A stretch of 64,000 nucleotides of DNA from contig NZ_CAKRNY010000011.1 in NCBI RefSeq assembly GCF_934371575.1, positions 1-64,000 of the forward strand. The letters are read 5' to 3'. Positions 8,180-17,603 of the stretch are shown here, piece after piece. Each line of letters begins with the position of its first letter. The stretch's first letter is position 1. This DNA is from an uncultured Blautia sp. Its GTDB lineage: Bacteria; Bacillota; Clostridia; Lachnospirales; Lachnospiraceae. Under the pieces are notes generated by a model, which had not been told where the DNA came from, did no database searches, and worked only from the letters and a program-made list of their open reading frames with translations. Made by a program: the position numbers and the translations under genes.

Positions 8180-9439
8180 TTAGTGAAAAAAGTTATGAAA
8201 TACCTTATTTACGCACCATAAATAGGTGATTTTGCCGATATTGCGGTCTGCAGTCACAAAATAGCGGTCCAGCACAAGTTCTCCAAGACAGAATGTAACC
8301 TCGCCGATCTGCTGTCCTTTTTTCACCGGAGCTGTCATTTTTTTCTCAAGGCGCAGATAACAGGAAACTTTTTCATTATCTTTCAGCAGGATTTCTTTCT
8401 TTTTATCAGACTCAGACACCTGTACCTTACCTCTTATACAGGCTCCCATTTCGTTTTCGTCAATTCCACCACTTACAGAAATCTGCGGAATCTGCAATTC
8501 CTGCCAGTATGCTTCTTTATGGAAGTTCTCCTTTCCATATTCCAGAAGCCTGCTTGTATCCTTCCACTTATAATTTTTATTATTGGGCCATCCACAACCC
8601 AGAAGTGAAATAATAAACATTCTGCCCTCGTTTTCACAGGCAGCCACATAGCAGTAGCCTGCATTTCCCGTAAAGCCTGTTTTCCCGGAAACGGCATCAG
8701 GCGTCATATCCAGAAATGCATTTGCATTGTGCACGGAAAACTGTCTTTTCCCTGAAATATCCGTAAAAGAATAATCCCTGGTCTGTGTAATGTGAAGAAA
8801 TGTTTTATTCTTTACTGCATAGCTCATGATCAGCGCAAGGTCACGGGCTGTTGTCTGATGAACACCTCCCGCATCTGCACTGTCAAGGCCGTTTGGCGTG
8901 ACAAAATGAGTGTTTGTACAGCCTATCTCCTTCGCCTTTTCGTTCATCATCTGCGCAAAGCCTTCCACAGAACCTCCAATATGCTCAGCAATCGCCACTG
9001 CTGTGTCGTTATGGCTTTTCAGCATTAAAGAATAAAGAAGATCTTCTAAATAGTACTGCTCTCCCTCTTTCAGGTTCAGCTTTACCTCTGGCTGGGAGGC
9101 GGCATTTTTTGACACTTCCACATAGTCGTCTCCTGCACCGTTTTCCAGAGCCAGGATACAGGTCATTACCTTGGTAGTGCTGGCATTTGGGCGCGCTGTG
9201 TAACCTGCTTTCTCATAGAGTACTCTGCCGGAATCCCCATCCATGAGAACTGCGGATAAGGCATAAAGATTTCCCGGCCCATCTGTTTCTTTCATCTCAA
9301 CTGCTGCCGGTATCATCTGCACAACAGAACTGACAGCCTTGGTACTGTTTGCCTGGTCATCACCAGCTGCAAAAACTGCTCCTGGACAAATCAGCAAAAC
9401 AGCCAGCGTAAAAGCAAAAAGCTTAAATCGATTTTTCAT
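8180..9439 (-). CDS. D-alanyl-D-alanine carboxypeptidase (DacF-like, peptidase S11)
   Basis: A 419-residue low-molecular-weight penicillin-binding protein that trims the terminal D-Ala of peptidoglycan stem peptides. It has a signal peptide (cleavage near FAAG), the catalytic SxxK as STTK at residues 87-90, the SxN motif as SHND, and the KTG motif as KTGFTGNAG. A C-terminal beta domain follows. The ATG has an AGGTGG Shine-Dalgarno sequence. It follows scpA-scpB and a phospholipase C-like gene on the same strand. A second paralogue is at 15400-16608. Confidence 0.93.
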   Translation of the reverse strand: MKNRFKLFAFTLAVLLICPGAVFAAGDDQANSTKAVSSVVQMIPAAVEMKETDGPGNLYALSAVLMDGDSGRVLYEKAGYTARPNASTTKVMTCILALENGAGDDYVEVSKNAASQPEVKLNLKEGEQYYLEDLLYSLMLKSHNDTAVAIAEHIGGSVEGFAQMMNEKAKEIGCTNTHFVTPNGLDSADAGGVHQTTARDLALIMSYAVKNKTFLHITQTRDYSFTDISGKRQFSVHNANAFLDMTPDAVSGKTGFTGNAGYCYVAACENEGRMFIISLLGCGWPNNKNYKWKDTSRLLEYGKENFHKEAYWQELQIPQISVSGGIDENEMGACIRGKVQVSESDKKKEILLKDNEKVSCYLRLEKKMTAPVKKGQQIGEVTFCLGELVLDRYFVTADRNIGKITYLWCVNKVFHNFFH

Positions 9440-9505
9440 GATCCACCTCGCTTTCGCTGTTTTTATTACTATTTTACGCTGACCTGTCCCTATTATGACA
9501 TGTTA

Positions 9506-10303
9506 TTAACCGTTATATGTCAGATTCCAACGTTCAGACAGCTCTCTGTCTGTTTGGGAAAGCTGATACAGCTCCATCAATTTTGCAGGAGCCTCCTTCA
9601 CTGTTTTTTCGAATAATACATTCAATTCTTCCACCATTTCCCTGCTTCCGCCAGCCGGCTGAGCCATCATGTAATGATCGATCAGAGCAGACTGGGCTTT
9701 TCGCCCTCCCAAGCTGGAAATTCTGGACAGACGGGCACGTCTTGTACCGCCGTCATCGCAGACCAGCTGATTAGTCATAAATTTCATCAACTTCAGACTG
9801 AGCAGAATATTTCCTGTTTTTACAAGCGGAAATACTTTGTGGATTTCTTCTGCATTTTTCTTCGTTGCTTTAATACAGTCAGATGGATAATAGGCATAAG
9901 GATTTTTCCCGTTTTCCTCCATAAGAAAGCGATCAAATTCAATTTCCAGAAGGCTGTGGGAAATCCTGCCTTTATCACTCATTTCATTTACAAAAGGATG
10001 GCATGCTGAATCCAGAAGATAATGGCAGCCAAAGCCTAAAAGATAGGCAAGAAGTGCCTCATCGCCAGTCTCCCTGATCTGCGCCATGCCCTGGGCAAAA
10101 AAAGCCCGGGCTTTTTCCTTATGCATCCGGTATCCTACCCCACTTACGTGATTTTTAAAAATAAAATAATAGAAGAAAATATCCGGTCCGTGAAGACCAA
10201 TGCGATACAGTTCTCCATTTTCCCGGATGATCTTCTTTACCTCATCCGGCATCTGTCTGTATACCTTCTGCCCAAACAAATCATGTGCATATGTTGTTGG
10301 CAT
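9506..10303 (-). CDS. Zinc-dependent phospholipase C family protein
   Basis: A 265-residue protein with the histidine- and aspartate-rich pattern of the Zn-dependent phospholipase C/S1-P1 fold: TYAHDLFG, LHGPDIFFYY, GFGCHYLLDSACHPF and HSLLEIEFDRFL. No signal peptide is visible, so it is probably cytoplasmic. Clostridial members of this kind are uncharacterised, and I infer the fold rather than the substrate. ATG 10303 is preferred over an upstream in-frame start at 10336 because AGGAGAGG lies 6 nt before it. It starts 26 nt after the scpB stop. Confidence 0.8.
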   Translation of the reverse strand: MPTTYAHDLFGQKVYRQMPDEVKKIIRENGELYRIGLHGPDIFFYYFIFKNHVSGVGYRMHKEKARAFFAQGMAQIRETGDEALLAYLLGFGCHYLLDSACHPFVNEMSDKGRISHSLLEIEFDRFLMEENGKNPYAYYPSDCIKATKKNAEEIHKVFPLVKTGNILLSLKLMKFMTNQLVCDDGGTRRARLSRISSLGGRKAQSALIDHYMMAQPAGGSREMVEELNVLFEKTVKEAPAKLMELYQLSQTDRELSERWNLTYNG

Positions 10304-10328
10304 TTTTATCCTCTCCTGTCCTGTATTA

Positions 10329-10898
10329 TTATACATCCAGTTTTAACTGTACTTCCTCTTCTGCTTCAGCCTTGAAATCTGCCAGCTTCACCGGATCAAC
10401 AGCCGGAAGCTCTTCCAGCCCCTGTACGCCAAAGGTCCGCAGAAATTCCTCCGTTGTTCCAAAAAGGATCGGTCTTCCCGGTGCATCCAGTCTTCCAAGC
10501 TCGCGGACCAGATTATACTCAACCAGTTTATTTACCGCATGATCACTTTTTACACCACGGATTTTCTCAATCTCTGCTTTTGTAACCGGCTGCTTGTATG
10601 CAATGATGGATAAAGTCTCAAGCATAACATCGGTAAGAGCCGGTTTCTTAGGCTGCATGGCAATGCGGATCAGGCAGCCATAATAATCCCGTTTGGTGCA
10701 AAGCTGGTAAGAGTCCTCCAGCTCAATGATCTGGATCCCCCTGCCTTCATCTTCATATTTATCCATCAGATTGTGGAGCAGCTTCTCTGTAGTCGGCTTA
10801 TCCTGCTGGATTGCTTTGGCAATCTGCCCAAGCTCCACAGATTCTCCCATTGCAAAAAGAATGGCCTCAATAGCACCTTCTAATCGTTTTATTTCCAT
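10329..10898 (-). CDS. scpB: Segregation and condensation protein B
   Basis: A 189-residue winged-helix kleisin-interacting subunit of the SMC-ScpAB condensin, which compacts and helps segregate the chromosome. It has the family core ALTDVMLETLSIIAYKQPVTKAEIE and the winged-helix segment with GRLDAPGRPILFGTTEEFLR. It starts 3 nt after the scpA stop, so the two are translationally coupled. The C-terminus is acidic. Confidence 0.97.
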   Translation of the reverse strand: MEIKRLEGAIEAILFAMGESVELGQIAKAIQQDKPTTEKLLHNLMDKYEDEGRGIQIIELEDSYQLCTKRDYYGCLIRIAMQPKKPALTDVMLETLSIIAYKQPVTKAEIEKIRGVKSDHAVNKLVEYNLVRELGRLDAPGRPILFGTTEEFLRTFGVQGLEELPAVDPVKLADFKAEAEEEVQLKLDV

Positions 10899-10901
10899 AT
10901 A

Positions 10902-11693
10902 TTATCCTTCTTCCTCTGCAAATTCCGTCAGATTCTTCCATGTTTCCGGCTCTGTTACAACATCGATCTGAATATCATCAAAAATCTCTTCCTGAACCAC
11001 ATGGATATGTCCCATCTTGATCAATTCCAGCACAGAAAGGAAGGTAACGATCACCTGTACCTTCGAGCACTGTTTCTTAAGAAGTTCGCGGAAGCTGAAT
11101 TTTCTATGGGTTTTTGCAAATTCTTTCATCTCCAGCATTTTATCTGAAAGACTGACCTCTTCCTTCTCGATCTTACCAAACTGACTTCGGATCGGATCCC
11201 GTCTGTCATCCTGCCGACGCATAATAGACTGATAAATGGCATTTAATTTCTCCAAAGTAAGACCTGCCAGAAGCTCGGAAGGATCTACTGGCTCCCGGTA
11301 CTGAAGCACTTCCTTTGGCACATCCGGTCCACGGAAATAGACGCCACTGGCATCATCCATTTTGTCCTTCAGCTCATAGGACATATACTTGTACATCTTA
11401 TATTCCAAAAGCTTCTGAACCAGCTCGGCTCTCGGATCTTCCTCTTCTCCTTCCTCATTTACTTCTTTTGGAAGAAGCATCCGGCATTTGATATCCAGAA
11501 GGGTGGCGGCCATGACCATAAACTCACTCATCACACCAAGGTCTTCTTTTTCCATGGCATGAATGTATTCCATGTACTGGTCTGTGATTTCCACAATCGG
11601 TATATCATAAATATCAATTTTATTCTTATCTATAAGGTGAAGGAGCAGATCAAGGGGTCCTTCAAAAACATTCAGTTTTACGGGAATTGCCAT
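10902..11693 (-). CDS. scpA: Segregation and condensation protein A
   Basis: A 263-residue kleisin subunit that bridges the SMC heads. The N-terminus has the family motif FEGPLDLLLHLIDKNKIDIYDIPI and the C-terminus a small winged helix (VTFLSVLELIKMGHI). It is directly upstream of scpB and 14 nt downstream of the phosphoesterase gene. Confidence 0.97.
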   Translation of the reverse strand: MAIPVKLNVFEGPLDLLLHLIDKNKIDIYDIPIVEITDQYMEYIHAMEKEDLGVMSEFMVMAATLLDIKCRMLLPKEVNEEGEEEDPRAELVQKLLEYKMYKYMSYELKDKMDDASGVYFRGPDVPKEVLQYREPVDPSELLAGLTLEKLNAIYQSIMRRQDDRRDPIRSQFGKIEKEEVSLSDKMLEMKEFAKTHRKFSFRELLKKQCSKVQVIVTFLSVLELIKMGHIHVVQEEIFDDIQIDVVTEPETWKNLTEFAEEEG

Positions 11694-11707
11694 GAGCTTT
11701 CCTCTCC

Positions 11708-12496
11708 TTATGGTTTCATTTCAATAAAAATCAGTTCTCTTGGATTGTGTATCCGAATAGGAACTGTGTGTTCTCCAAGCCCTGCACTTACGATCATGCA
11801 CTTGCCATTTTTGTAAAAATCACCGCAGCAGTATTTGGGAAATGGTATAAACTGGGAACTGAGCACCCCCACATGTCTGGACAGACGCATCACTCCGCCG
11901 TGGTAATGCCCGGACAAAATAAGATCTGCACCCCAGTTGAAATAAGTTTTACCGTATTTGGGATTATGGGCAAGGAGAATATTCACAGCTCCCGGATCCG
12001 GTTTTCCTATCAGTTCTTCCATTTTTTTGGAAGTGAGTTCCGGGGAAAAGGGCTTATGATAGTATTCCAGCGGAAGCTCCAGACCGCTTATCGCAAAAGG
12101 ATTGCCGGATAAAGAAGTCTTCACCTTCTCGTTTGCCAGAAAACAGATTCCTTTTTGTTTTAATTCTTCCTGATATTCCAGATACTCATTCCGATAAATA
12201 TGCTCTTTGGCCTTCATTTTGGTTTCATGGTTTCCCATGGCGTAAAAAATGGGGAAATTCTTCGCCAGTGTACAAAGCAATTTCCCGGCAGTTTCCAGGG
12301 TGGACGGCTCCATCCGAACCACCATGTCTCCGGCAAGAAGAATTGCGTCGGGGGCATATTCCCGGATCTTTTCAAGCAGAACACCATTATTTTCCCCGAA
12401 ACAGTTTCCATGAAGGTCTGCGAGAACGGCAAAACGTACGTTATTTCTGATTTTAGGGTTGTGGACTTCATAGGTTACTGTCCGGAATGTTTCCAT
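11708..12496 (-). CDS. Metallophosphoesterase (YkuE-like)
   Basis: A 262-residue calcineurin-type phosphoesterase. Metal ligands are visible in ADLHGNCFG, LAGDMVV, MGNHETK, LLAHNP and SGHYHGG. The YkuE-type members act on phospholipid-like or other phosphodiester substrates outside or at the membrane, but no clear signal peptide is present here. It starts 9 nt after the molybdopterin-binding gene and precedes scpA by 14 nt, so the group is likely one transcript. The substrate is unknown. Confidence 0.85.
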   Translation of the reverse strand: METFRTVTYEVHNPKIRNNVRFAVLADLHGNCFGENNGVLLEKIREYAPDAILLAGDMVVRMEPSTLETAGKLLCTLAKNFPIFYAMGNHETKMKAKEHIYRNEYLEYQEELKQKGICFLANEKVKTSLSGNPFAISGLELPLEYYHKPFSPELTSKKMEELIGKPDPGAVNILLAHNPKYGKTYFNWGADLILSGHYHGGVMRLSRHVGVLSSQFIPFPKYCCGDFYKNGKCMIVSAGLGEHTVPIRIHNPRELIFIEMKP

Positions 12497-12505
12497 AATT
12501 CTCCT

Positions 12506-13534
12506 TTATTTTCCAAAACCGCAGTTAGGGAAGGTGCAGACTTCACAGTTCAGACAAAGACCACCCTCTCCGTATGCGGCCACTTCTTCAGCAAAAATTT
12601 CATCATCTGCCATGATTCTCGGAAGGACCAGATCAAATACCGTGCGCTTCGCATACATAACACAACCAGGCAGACCAAGAATAGGAACACGTTTTTCCCC
12701 TTTTTCATAGTAAGCGATGAGAAGCATGGCACCTGGAAGCACCGGAGCGCCGTAAGTTACCACCCGGGCTCCTGTGTCACGGATTCCGCCTGGAGTACGG
12801 TCATCCGGATCTACACTCATGCCTCCGCTGCATACCACCATGTCTGCGCCCTGGTCAATAAACTCCATAATGTCAGCTGTGATCTGTGCCTTGTCATCTC
12901 CCGGGGTAGTCTGTCCCAGTATCTCTGTAGGATACTTGGCAAGCTTTTCTTTCAGTACAGGAGTAAAGGTATCCTGAATCAGCCCCTTCTTCACCTCACT
13001 TCCGGTTGTGACAATTCCAACCTTCTTAAAGTGATAGGGAAGTATGGAAAAAATCGGTTCCGGGCCGGCAGCTTCCACAGCCCTGTCCATTTTCTCTTTT
13101 TCGATCACAAGGGGAATGATCCTGGTACCTGCCAGCTTATCACCCTTTTTCACAGGGAAATCCCCATGGCGGGAGGCAATCATCATCTCTCCAAGGGAAT
13201 TTACAGCCAAAAGAGCGTCCCTGCGGATTTTCAGCACACCGTCTTCATCTGCAACCAGTTCAATTTTGCCCTCTTTCACATCGGTTCCATGCATAGAAGC
13301 ACCTGCACATATATTATATAAAATAGCAGCGCCTTCATTTTCATGAAGAATACCCTCTTTCTTTTCCCACACAAAAAGATGCTCTTTTCCTACGGAAAGA
13401 AGAAGGGGAATATCTTCTTCTTTCACAACATGGCCTTTGGAAAACAGAACTCCTTTTTTCTCATCTTTGATAATCTGTGTAATATCATGGCAGAGGATAT
13501 GCCCTACTGCCTCTTCTGTTCTTATTTCTTTCAT
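12506..13534 (-). CDS. Molybdopterin-binding (MoaB/MoeA-like) protein with a Cys-rich tail
   Basis: A 342-residue protein. A MoaB/MogA-type domain fills the C-terminal half, with IVTTGSEV, CSGGMSVDPDDRTPGG, GAPVLPGAM and LGLPGC. It ends in a tail with four closely spaced cysteines (CLNCEVCTFPNC) that could bind a metal or Fe-S cluster. No other molybdenum-cofactor gene is in the window. I prefer ATG 13534, with GGGG 8 nt before it, over an in-frame ATG at 13549, which lacks a ribosome binding site. The role is uncertain: it may belong to molybdoenzyme maturation or be a stand-alone relative. Confidence 0.8.
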   Translation of the reverse strand: MKEIRTEEAVGHILCHDITQIIKDEKKGVLFSKGHVVKEEDIPLLLSVGKEHLFVWEKKEGILHENEGAAILYNICAGASMHGTDVKEGKIELVADEDGVLKIRRDALLAVNSLGEMMIASRHGDFPVKKGDKLAGTRIIPLVIEKEKMDRAVEAAGPEPIFSILPYHFKKVGIVTTGSEVKKGLIQDTFTPVLKEKLAKYPTEILGQTTPGDDKAQITADIMEFIDQGADMVVCSGGMSVDPDDRTPGGIRDTGARVVTYGAPVLPGAMLLIAYYEKGEKRVPILGLPGCVMYAKRTVFDLVLPRIMADDEIFAEEVAAYGEGGLCLNCEVCTFPNCGFGK

Positions 13535-13557
13535 TCTGTTAATCCCCATTTTATCTT

Positions 13558-15306
13558 TTATAACCCTGCTTTACAAAGTTTGGCATAAACGCCATCCTTC
13601 TCCATCAGCTCCTGATGTGTTCCTTCTTCTGCAATTCCATCCTCTGTGAGAACGAGAATTCTTCTGGCATTTCGAATGGTAGAAAGCCTGTGAGCGATCA
13701 CAAATGTAGTTCTGTCCTTCGCAAGACGCTCCAGAGAATCCTGAACCACCTTCTCGCTCTCATTATCCAGCGCAGAGGTTGCCTCATCGAAAATCAGAAT
13801 CGGCGGGTTTTTCAGGAAAGCCCTTGCAATGGAAAGACGCTGCTTCTGACCTCCGGAGAGCTTCACACCCCTCTGCCCAATATCTGTACCATAATTATCC
13901 GGCATTTCCATAATAAAATCATGGGCATTTGCAAGCTGTGCTGCGCGGACAACCTCTTCGTCCGTAGCATCCGGCCGGCCATAGCGGATATTTTCCATAA
14001 TATTTCCGGCAAACAGATACACATCCTGCTGTACAATTCCAATGTGATCACGCAGATCCTTCAGCTTGATCTTACGGATATCCTTGCCATCCAGATAAAT
14101 AGTACCCTCTGTTACATCATAAAATCTTGGTATCAGACTGCAAAGAGTCGTCTTTCCAGCTCCTGAAGTACCTACAAGAGCAACGTAATCCCCTGGTTTT
14201 ACCTCAAGGTTTACATTGGAAAGCACTTTTTCTTCATGATCCTCATAATGGAAAGACACATTTTCAAAACGGATATCACCGTCCACCTGTTCCAGGGATA
14301 CTGCGTCTGGCGCATCCTCAATGTCCGGTGCAATGGACATCATTTCCAGGAAACGGTCATAACCACTGTATCCATTCTGGAACTGTTCTGTAAAGTTTAC
14401 CAGTTTTGTAACCGGCTCTGTAAAATTATTAATATACAAAAGGAATGTCACAAGGTCTGTGGCGCTTAAATTTCCGGATGCCAGGAACATGGCTCCGGAA
14501 ACCAGTGCAGTAACTGTGATCAGCGTGGTAAACGCATCCATACCTGCATGATAACCTGCCATATAGCGGTAAGTCACACGCTTGGAATCCACAAAACGCT
14601 CATTTCCTTTACGGAATTTCTCAATCTCACGCTTCTCATTTCCAAAAGACTTTACTACACGGATACCGGAAAGACTGTCCTCGATCTGGCTGTTGATCTC
14701 ACCCATGCGCACACGATTTTCTTTAAATGCGCTTTTCATCTTTTTATTATAGATCAATGCATAGACCAGCATGATGATTACAACTGCCAGACAAAGCAGC
14801 GCCATCTGCGGCTTCACGTTCACAAGAATGATCAGCGCACCAAACAGTTTGATCACTGAAATCAGAATATCCTCCGGTCCATGGTGGAGAAGCTCTGTAA
14901 TATCAAAAAGATCACTTGTGATCCTGGAAAGAAGCTGACCAACCTTCTGATTATCATAAAACGCAAAAGAGAGCTTCTGATAATGGCTGAATATCTCATT
15001 TCGCATATCATGCTCAATATAAGCACCCATCATATGTCCATAATAGGTAATAAAATAACGGCTTCCAAGCTGCACCAGGATCAGTACCAGCATTTCCACC
15101 CCGATTTTCAAAATCATGGTCTTCGCTTCATCAGCTGACATTTCACTTATGGAATTCATAATATAACGAACCATCAGTGGAATGACAAGTGTCACTGCCG
15201 CCCCAAGGAATGCAAAAAACAGATCTGCAAAAAACAGTCCCTTATATGGTTTATAATAGCCTGCAAGCATCTTTAATCTGCCAGGCTGTTTTTTCTCTTG
15301 TTTCAT
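13558..15306 (-). CDS. ABC exporter, fused permease and ATPase
   Basis: A 582-residue half-transporter. Six transmembrane segments lie in residues ~20-310. The ATPase has Walker A GTSGAGKTTL, the signature LSGGQKQRLSIARA, Walker B ILIFDEATSALD and the switch His in IAHRLST. The MsbA/BmrA-like layout suggests a homodimeric lipid or drug exporter; the substrate is unknown. ATG 15306 is chosen because GGAGGAG lies 6 nt before it, whereas the upstream in-frame start at 15354 has no ribosome binding site. Confidence 0.93.
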   Translation of the reverse strand: MKQEKKQPGRLKMLAGYYKPYKGLFFADLFFAFLGAAVTLVIPLMVRYIMNSISEMSADEAKTMILKIGVEMLVLILVQLGSRYFITYYGHMMGAYIEHDMRNEIFSHYQKLSFAFYDNQKVGQLLSRITSDLFDITELLHHGPEDILISVIKLFGALIILVNVKPQMALLCLAVVIIMLVYALIYNKKMKSAFKENRVRMGEINSQIEDSLSGIRVVKSFGNEKREIEKFRKGNERFVDSKRVTYRYMAGYHAGMDAFTTLITVTALVSGAMFLASGNLSATDLVTFLLYINNFTEPVTKLVNFTEQFQNGYSGYDRFLEMMSIAPDIEDAPDAVSLEQVDGDIRFENVSFHYEDHEEKVLSNVNLEVKPGDYVALVGTSGAGKTTLCSLIPRFYDVTEGTIYLDGKDIRKIKLKDLRDHIGIVQQDVYLFAGNIMENIRYGRPDATDEEVVRAAQLANAHDFIMEMPDNYGTDIGQRGVKLSGGQKQRLSIARAFLKNPPILIFDEATSALDNESEKVVQDSLERLAKDRTTFVIAHRLSTIRNARRILVLTEDGIAEEGTHQELMEKDGVYAKLCKAGL

Positions 15307-15399
15307 GTGATTCTCCTCCGCTTTTGCTGCTATATTTTTGTAAGACATCAGCAAAAATTTTCATACAGAGTTTATTATAAACCGACAAGGACTGTTTTG

Positions 15400-16608
15400 T
15401 CAAAATGCTTCTGCAATTATTTTCTCCAGACAGTTTTTATAGGTTGCTTTTTCTATGGTTTCCGTAAAAAGAATGTTGATCTCGCCAAGCTTTTGCCCAT
15501 CTCTGTAGTATTCCAGAATACCTGCAGTTTCGCCTTTTTTCACCGGAGCCTGCACCTGGGTTTCCAGATTCAGTTTTCGTTCCACTTCGCCTATGGGTTT
15601 TCCATCGGTGCTGAGATACTGGAAATTCTTTTCGTATTTTACTTCTGCGGTTGGCTTGGTTCCTTTTCGAACCTCTATCTGGGGAAGCTTTTCGGGATTT
15701 TCATCTGTAAAAAGACTGCATTTGGAAAAGCCATAGTTCAACATGGCTGCTGCGTCTTTAAAACGGACTTTGTAATCAGGTGCTGCCATAACCACGGAAA
15801 TCAAGGTAATGTTATTTCGGGACGCTACTGCAGACACACAATATTTTGCCAGACTGGTGCTTCCTGTTTTTAATCCTACACAGCCATCGTAGCTGCGAAG
15901 AAGCTTGTTGGTGTTTGTTAATCCGAACACTTTGGAACCTTGTCTGGTTACATGGGTGATATTTTCCATCCAGATAGAGGAATATTCCAGTATCTTCGGA
16001 TATTTGGTAATCAGTTCCCTGCTCATGAGGGCAATGTCACGGGCTGTTGTGTAGTGATCTGCAGAGTCTGTCAGCCCACAGCAGTCCACAAAATGGGTAT
16101 TTTTCATTCCAAGACCAGCCGCCCGCTCATTCATCTGCCGCACAAATTCCTGCTCACTGCCCCCGATATGCTCTGCCATCGCTACACTGGCATCATTTCC
16201 AGAGGCGATCACGATGCACTTGATCATAGTCTCCACGTCCTGGGTTTCCCCTTCTTCCAAAAACACCTGGGAGCCGCCCATAGATTTCGCATAGGCACTG
16301 GTGGTTACAAGGTCATCCATTTTCAGTGTACCATTCTCCAACGCATCAAAAATCAGAATCAGTGTCATGATCTTCGTAATACTTGCCGGACTTCGTCTTG
16401 TGTCCGGATCTTTTTCGTAAATCACAGTACCGGTACCGGCTTCCATCAGAAGGGCTGAAGGCGCCTGTACAAGAGTGTCATCGGTAGCTGCTTCTGACTC
16501 CGTGGTTTGCTGCTGTTCCTCCGCATATGTAATCCGACAGCCAGGTCCCATTATGAGGCTGGCAAGCAAAATTAGTAAAACCGCCTTTCTTATTGCCTTT
16601 CCAAGCAT
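15400..16608 (-). CDS. D-alanyl-D-alanine carboxypeptidase, second copy (peptidase S11)
   Basis: A 402-residue secreted or anchored penicillin-binding protein. A signal peptide is followed by a Gln/Thr/Glu-rich spacer, SxxK as SITK, SxN as ASGNDA, and KTG in GLKTGSTSLAKYC. It is a diverged paralogue of the enzyme at 8180-9439. ATG 16608 with GAGGAG 7 nt upstream is preferred over the TTG at 16623. The minus-strand terminator at 16690-16723 isolates it from the upstream RNA. Confidence 0.93.
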   Translation of the reverse strand: MLGKAIRKAVLLILLASLIMGPGCRITYAEEQQQTTESEAATDDTLVQAPSALLMEAGTGTVIYEKDPDTRRSPASITKIMTLILIFDALENGTLKMDDLVTTSAYAKSMGGSQVFLEEGETQDVETMIKCIVIASGNDASVAMAEHIGGSEQEFVRQMNERAAGLGMKNTHFVDCCGLTDSADHYTTARDIALMSRELITKYPKILEYSSIWMENITHVTRQGSKVFGLTNTNKLLRSYDGCVGLKTGSTSLAKYCVSAVASRNNITLISVVMAAPDYKVRFKDAAAMLNYGFSKCSLFTDENPEKLPQIEVRKGTKPTAEVKYEKNFQYLSTDGKPIGEVERKLNLETQVQAPVKKGETAGILEYYRDGQKLGEINILFTETIEKATYKNCLEKIIAEAF

Positions 16609-16686
16609 AGGATGTCTCCTCAAAAACAGGTTCTATTCTATTGTAAAACTCGTGCTTCTATTTTATTCCTCTAATCTCAAATGTAA

Positions 16687-16977
16687 AAAGCGGCGGCCAA
16701 GGGAACTTCCTCTTTGCCACCGCAGATTGCTATTTAATTGGTTGGTCATTATTCCGGACGCGATTTCACAATGTATATTACTCTAGCGAACCATTTCAGG
16801 CGCGTTCTTAGCGTAGATGAAATCCAGCGCTTACAAAGACTTAGGAGTGACGGCTCTCCGGAACTCCTTAGTCGCAGTTAGCGATTAGTTCATCGTAGCG
16901 TTGCGCCGGTGAGTGATTAATACCCATTGTCCAGATGCGTCCCTCCTCGACGAACTTTCAACACACTAAATAGCAAT
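16687..16977 (-). ncRNA. Candidate large structured non-coding RNA closed by an 11-bp stem
   Basis: The 350-nt gap has no credible ORF but is rich in pairing. ATTGCTATTTA directly after the upstream stop codon (16977-16967, minus strand) pairs perfectly with TAAATAGCAAT (16736-16726), closing about 250 nt. Inside, nested pairs follow in order: GGACGC with GCGTCC, ACAATG with CATTGT, GGCGC with GCGCC, GATGAA with TTCATC, and an apical GACTAAGGAGT/ACTCCTAAGTC hairpin. The last stem, GCGGTGGC/GCCGCCGC followed by TTTTTAC, is an intrinsic terminator on the minus strand. Minus-strand RNA gives a G-U pair there, whereas plus-strand RNA would have a C-A mismatch. A weak promoter (TTGAAG-N17-TTAAAT) overlaps the end of the upstream gene. 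The family is not identified; 6S RNA and the raiA-motif RNA are the first candidates to test. Confidence 0.6.
16690..16723 (-). terminator. Terminator of the candidate ncRNA
   Basis: GCGGTGGC...GCCGCCGC on the minus strand, followed by TTTTTAC. It includes a further inner pairing between GAGGAA and TTCCC. Confidence 0.8.
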
Positions 16978-17601
16978 TTAACCTGCTAAATACGCCTTCT
17001 TCAACTCGTCTTTCGTCATTTCCTGCACCTTAAATGTAGCAGTTCCATCTCCGCTTTCCCATGTAATATGCAGACAATTCTCACCTTCCGGCTTTACATC
17101 TCCGTAAATGGTCATTCCCGCATCTCCAAACCAGATTGCATAAACTGGTTTTTCTTTCCACATCCAGGCTTTCTGCTCTTCATCATATTCCAGCCCTAAT
17201 GCCTTATAAATATAACTATTCCCGTCTGCCATATACCCAACCTGGTCTGCAGCTGAATCCTGCGCTATCTCTATATCCGCCTTATCATCCGGATTCTGTC
17301 CATCCTGCACAACTGTCACGGAAAAATCCTCTGTTGCTGATTCTGTGGCGGATTTTCCAGCATTTTCTGCTTCAGCCGCTGTCACTTCGTCGGTCTCATC
17401 TGTCACAGTATCTGTGTCCCCATTTTGAAAAACCTTGGTTACCATCTTTCCGTCTGCATCCATATAACTCTCTGCATACGCCCATGCCACTGTCTGCGGT
17501 ATCCATGCCACACCAACAGTACCCAGAATTGCTGCACAGATTCCCAGTGCCAGCCCTTTTCCTCTTTTTTTCAGCCCTTTGTTTTTCTGCATTGTTTTCA
17601 T
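16978..17601 (-). CDS. Secreted protein of unknown function
   Basis: A 207-residue protein, not recognised. The N-terminus has a basic stretch and a hydrophobic signal sequence (about residues 18-42, ending near AWAYAES). An acidic Thr/Asp/Glu/Ala-rich stretch follows (about 60-115), then a compact C-terminal domain with WMWKEKPVYAIWFGD. It lies downstream of the two-component genes and may be part of that response. A strong hairpin overlaps its ribosome binding site. The stop codon abuts the closing stem of the ncRNA. Confidence 0.75.
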   Translation of the reverse strand: MKTMQKNKGLKKRGKGLALGICAAILGTVGVAWIPQTVAWAYAESYMDADGKMVTKVFQNGDTDTVTDETDEVTAAEAENAGKSATESATEDFSVTVVQDGQNPDDKADIEIAQDSAADQVGYMADGNSYIYKALGLEYDEEQKAWMWKEKPVYAIWFGDAGMTIYGDVKPEGENCLHITWESGDGTATFKVQEMTKDELKKAYLAG

Positions 17602-17603
17602 AA

